The notes under the pieces were generated by a model that was not told the DNA's origin, did no database searches, and was given only the letters and a program-made list of their open reading frames with translations. Of a stretch of DNA of 64,000 bases, positions 60,922 to 64,000 are shown piece after piece. This DNA is from UBA11606 sp965243715 (GTDB lineage: Bacteria > Actinomycetota > Acidimicrobiia > Acidimicrobiales > Aldehydirespiratoraceae). How positions within the stretch are numbered: the first letter of the stretch is position 1; every line of letters starts with the position of its first letter. A program made the translations under genes and the position numbers. Where the stretch lies: contig CBDEVU010000017.1 in assembly GCA_965243715.1 (NCBI GenBank), forward strand, positions 372,001-436,000. Direction: 5' to 3'.

Positions 60922-63900
60922 CTGATATGCGTCAATATGTGTGTTGGAAAGATACGACCGTTGGGACCATGGCACCTCTGGATGCGGCAGCACTGAAACC
61001 TGGTCACTTTCAGGCGGTACATCATCCTCTGAAACTACGGCAACGTCGTTTGGACGCTAAGGACGAGGGTAACTTGGTGGAAGAAACCGACGTTGTCCGA
61101 GCGCTTGAGAGTCCACTCACAGCTGACGGCTATCTATTCATCCCTATCGTCGGCGGGTCCGGCACTGGCAAGTCGCATCTTGTGCGATGGGTCCACGACC
61201 GCACCCAGAACCACACCAACTGGGAGCAACGCTACCTAGCTAAGAACGACACTACCATTCGGCGGGTCATCGAGATAGTCATCGCAGGACTGGAAGGCCC
61301 CGCTGTTAAGGCTGCAGAAAAAGCCTTGCTGAGTGCGCCCGCCCAGTCTAAAGACGAGGGCGAGTTACGCGAACTCCTGCTAGACCAACTGGCAGTTATC
61401 ATATCAAGGAAATCGCCTGCAGTTGTAGGGGAGGGGGACCAGAAAACAGCTGAGCTAACGAAGAAGCTTCGACGCGAACTACCAGACCTCTTACGCGATC
61501 CTGTCGTTCGTCGGCGTCTCACAGGTGAAGGGGCGGTCATCTCGCGTCTAGTAAAAGTCGCGCGCAGCGGCCGGAGGAATGACGATGGCCTTAACAACGA
61601 TGCCAAGAAGGTCGTCGAGGCCGATCTTCCGTTGGTGATGACCGAGATTGGCGAGGCAAGCAAAGGTGTCCAGGGTCTGCTCTGTCAGATGGCAGCGATC
61701 CCTGAGTTGGTATCAGGCGCGCTCCGACTGATCAATGAAGCACTCCCCGCAGCTATCAGGCACGTGTTCATTGGCGGCACAGTCGACCTGATCGTCGTCT
61801 TTCGAGAGATTCGACGAGAACTAAAGACCGCGGGCAAAGAGCTGGTTCTATTCATAGAAGACCTAACCGTTCTCCAAGGTCTAGAGCGGGAGTTCCTTGA
61901 TGCCATCATTGAACCGGCCTCATCAAAGGGCGGAGACCTTTGCCCGCTACGAGTCCTGCTCGCAATAACAGAGGGACACTTCGATTCACTGGACACTGTT
62001 CGTACCCGGGTAGACGACGCTTATTGGCTCGACGCGCCCTACGGTCCCGAAGGCGTGGGCACCGAAGAAGCGATTTCGTTCCTCGGCCGCTATCTGAATG
62101 CATGCCGTCACGACCCAGAGGAGGTGTCTGATAGGTGGACTAAGCGAGAGCGAGAGAGCGAAACCTGGATACCGAACGCCTGCGACGATTGCCAATACAA
62201 AGTCTCCTGTCATGAAACTTTCGGTACTAGCGAGGAAGGCTACGGTATATACCCGTTCAATTCAGCGGCGATAAACCATTTCGTAGATTCCCTCTCCATC
62301 AAAGGTTTCGATCCCCGTCTCATCGTTAGAGAGCTCGTGAAGCGCTTCCTTAGGATAGCATCGGGCGATCTTACCCGAGGAGAGTTCCCGTCGAATGAGT
62401 TAATCGATCGTTTCAATAAATACAGCGCCCCCCTCCCTGCGCTTTACCAGAGCACCATCAAGCAGCATCGACCTAGTGACTTCAAACGGGTCATTAACTC
62501 GATACGGTATTGGGCAGACCAGACTGGACGGGTAGGAGACGCGACCTTAGCCGCCTTCGGAATTGATCCCCTTGAGGATCTAGAAACAATTCTTACTTTA
62601 GCGCCAAGAGGGAAATCTCAGGCAACAACAAAAGGGGTAACAGTTCTTTCCGGTATTGACGAGGTTACAACCGTCGCCAAACCAATCACATCACGATTAG
62701 GTGCCCCATGGGGATCAATCTTCGACGCGTTAGATACATGGATCAATAACAAGGAAAATCTTACTCTAAAGGCTACGAACGAACTCAAGAAACTTGTTCA
62801 CAAATCAGTATCAGAAAACCTCGATTACAGTGCGTTGCCATTCAATCTCGGAAGTGAATTCAACGACCAAAAACTATTCGATCTACAGAAAGACATCTTC
62901 ATAGTTGGCTCAAAAACCGCCCAGAATGCCAAAGAACCGAAAATAACCATCGAACGAGACGCGGATACCGCGGCTGCACTGCAAGGGTTGATTCTGCTCA
63001 AGAAATTCCCAGATGACGCGGATTACTCTGAGGTTGACAATTATCGTCGCAAAGCGGCACGGTATCTGGAACACTGGACGCTTCTAGTTACATCACGACT
63101 TGAGCAACCACCAGAACCAGAGGCCATTCAGGCCATCGAGGACTTGGTCCTATCTGCCATCGTCTTAGGCATGTGTGACGGGGCATCCGAACCTCACGAC
63201 CATCTCTCGGCAATCTTTGGAGGACCCGTCACACCGGAACGACTGCATCGGACACCGAAGTGGCAGAAGGTCGTCAATAAGTCCGCCGACAAATACCAGG
63301 CATGCTATCCAGTAGTCACAGCACAGTTCGGTGAGTCCCGCGGGGCTGGTAGCCCGCGTGCAGTTCGGGCCGATCAGATTCTCTCGATTATCCAGGACTT
63401 CACCCAAGCGAAACGCTTTGACTCCAGTAACGCATCCACAAATCAATTAATGCAATCCACGAAGACCGCAGTAGAGGTCGAGTGGGACCAACTTCGAGGT
63501 CACTGCACCAATGCCGCGCCTTTCGTTGATTCAAGCCGCCCGTGGTCTGAGCAAACCGGAAAGGTGCTTGAACTGATCGAGAAAGTACACAAGGCGGGAT
63601 GGCTAAGCGACCACGACGCCATGCATGACCTCAGAGAGCTCAGTTCTGTGACGGGTGACGATGCCCCCAAGATTCTCCATCAAACCGCCAGGCTTCTAGC
63701 TAGCGATCCTCCACTCATCAGACGACTTCAAGAAATCGCCAGCGATCGCCCAGATTCTGTGGCGGCTACCAGCAAGTTTGTCAACCGAGCAAGAAAAGCA
63801 ATGGATAGCATTGAAAATGATCTCGATGAGCGTAGCTCTAATTCCTCCGCTGATGAGAACGCTCAAGACGTCACCAAGGATGTCCTTAAACTGCTTGAGC

Positions 63901-63935
63901 GCCTCGCAATTGCCATCAAGGAGATTGAGTCATGA
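60918..63935 (+). CDS. dpdH: DpdH: large P-loop ATPase
   Basis: 1005-residue protein with a P-loop near the N-terminus (IVGGSGTGKSHLVRWVHD, about 77-94) and a Walker B-like ELVLFIEDLTVLQG about 230 residues later. A cysteine group CDDCQYKVSC around residue 420 may bind metal. The long C-terminal half has no recognised domain. It resembles the DpdH and BREX-type large ATPases. The base composition of the region around 62600-62960 is visibly lower in GC than the core genome. It is coupled to both neighbours by ATGA overlaps. Confidence 0.78.
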   Translation: MTDMRQYVCWKDTTVGTMAPLDAAALKPGHFQAVHHPLKLRQRRLDAKDEGNLVEETDVVRALESPLTADGYLFIPIVGGSGTGKSHLVRWVHDRTQNHTNWEQRYLAKNDTTIRRVIEIVIAGLEGPAVKAAEKALLSAPAQSKDEGELRELLLDQLAVIISRKSPAVVGEGDQKTAELTKKLRRELPDLLRDPVVRRRLTGEGAVISRLVKVARSGRRNDDGLNNDAKKVVEADLPLVMTEIGEASKGVQGLLCQMAAIPELVSGALRLINEALPAAIRHVFIGGTVDLIVVFREIRRELKTAGKELVLFIEDLTVLQGLEREFLDAIIEPASSKGGDLCPLRVLLAITEGHFDSLDTVRTRVDDAYWLDAPYGPEGVGTEEAISFLGRYLNACRHDPEEVSDRWTKRERESETWIPNACDDCQYKVSCHETFGTSEEGYGIYPFNSAAINHFVDSLSIKGFDPRLIVRELVKRFLRIASGDLTRGEFPSNELIDRFNKYSAPLPALYQSTIKQHRPSDFKRVINSIRYWADQTGRVGDATLAAFGIDPLEDLETILTLAPRGKSQATTKGVTVLSGIDEVTTVAKPITSRLGAPWGSIFDALDTWINNKENLTLKATNELKKLVHKSVSENLDYSALPFNLGSEFNDQKLFDLQKDIFIVGSKTAQNAKEPKITIERDADTAAALQGLILLKKFPDDADYSEVDNYRRKAARYLEHWTLLVTSRLEQPPEPEAIQAIEDLVLSAIVLGMCDGASEPHDHLSAIFGGPVTPERLHRTPKWQKVVNKSADKYQACYPVVTAQFGESRGAGSPRAVRADQILSIIQDFTQAKRFDSSNASTNQLMQSTKTAVEVEWDQLRGHCTNAAPFVDSSRPWSEQTGKVLELIEKVHKAGWLSDHDAMHDLRELSSVTGDDAPKILHQTARLLASDPPLIRRLQEIASDRPDSVAATSKFVNRARKAMDSIENDLDERSSNSSADENAQDVTKDVLKLLERLAIAIKEIES

Positions 63936-64000
63936 CGCTCTTCAATACCGCATCCGAACTCCTAGTTAGATTAATGATAGCGAGCGAAGCCGAGTTGGGA
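63932..64000 (+). CDS. Start of the next island gene (possible dpdI), cut by the window end
   Basis: The ATG at 63932 overlaps the dpdH stop (ATGA) and the frame stays open to the end, giving 23 residues (MTLFNTASELLVRLMIASEA...). Too short to identify; in named dpd operons dpdI follows dpdH. Confidence 0.6.
   Translation, partial: MTLFNTASELLVRLMIASEAELG

Overview
This window looks like the chromosome of a high-GC actinobacterium. An Acidimicrobiia-type lineage is my inference, not something the sequence proves. The support is a mycothiol gene (mshC), a phosphatidylinositol-mannoside cassette (pgsA, acyltransferase, pimA), frequent GTG/TTG starts, and a gene order that closely follows the aspS-hisS-rel-apt-secF-secD-ruvBAC-yebC-pdx-pimA-pgsA-thrS region of mycobacteria. 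No rRNA, tRNA, CRISPR array, transposase or integrase is visible.

Region 1 (1-23688, all minus strand) is a dense, largely translationally coupled housekeeping block. It holds tRNA synthetases (aspS partial, hisS, thrS), Rel, apt, the SecDF-YajC translocon accessory, queA-tgt for tRNA queuosine, ruvCAB, a YebC-family gene, pdxST, and envelope lipid genes (pgsA, acyltransferase, pimA, plsC, mshC). Many neighbours overlap by 1-4 bases. Two oddities stand out: the tRNA Tgt has lost its three zinc-ligand cysteines, and an HtpX-like membrane protein has lost its HExxH site.

Region 2 (23745-46423) has mixed strands. It contains fabI, two CBS-domain membrane proteins, a probable heterodimeric ABC exporter followed by an ABC ATPase, a thiamine pyrophosphokinase-like protein, an M23 peptidase, several hydrolases, a membrane protein paired with a cupredoxin-like lipoprotein, a patatin, a DyP peroxidase, ThrH and a crotonase. 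It ends with a gene for a 1915-residue secreted protein built from FG-GAP/propeller-like repeats, 12 cadherin-like repeats and three SLH domains.

Region 3 (about 46514-64000, plus strand apart from a decayed fragment) is a defence island. The genes are a candidate dpdC, dpdA, dpdB (DGQHR), an HNH endonuclease, a second DGQHR gene, queC, queE, queD, dpdE, dpdF, dpdG, dpdH and the start of one more gene at the window edge. It is a Dpd-type system, which puts 7-deazaguanine (preQ0-derived) bases into DNA and couples them to restriction. QueD, QueE and QueC would make preQ0; DpdA with DpdB would insert it into DNA; DpdE, DpdF, DpdG and DpdH are restriction-side genes in the described clusters. 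The HNH plus second-DGQHR insertion is the most likely new part. A DUF1998-like gene remnant at the left edge suggests that the island was once larger or has been rearranged.
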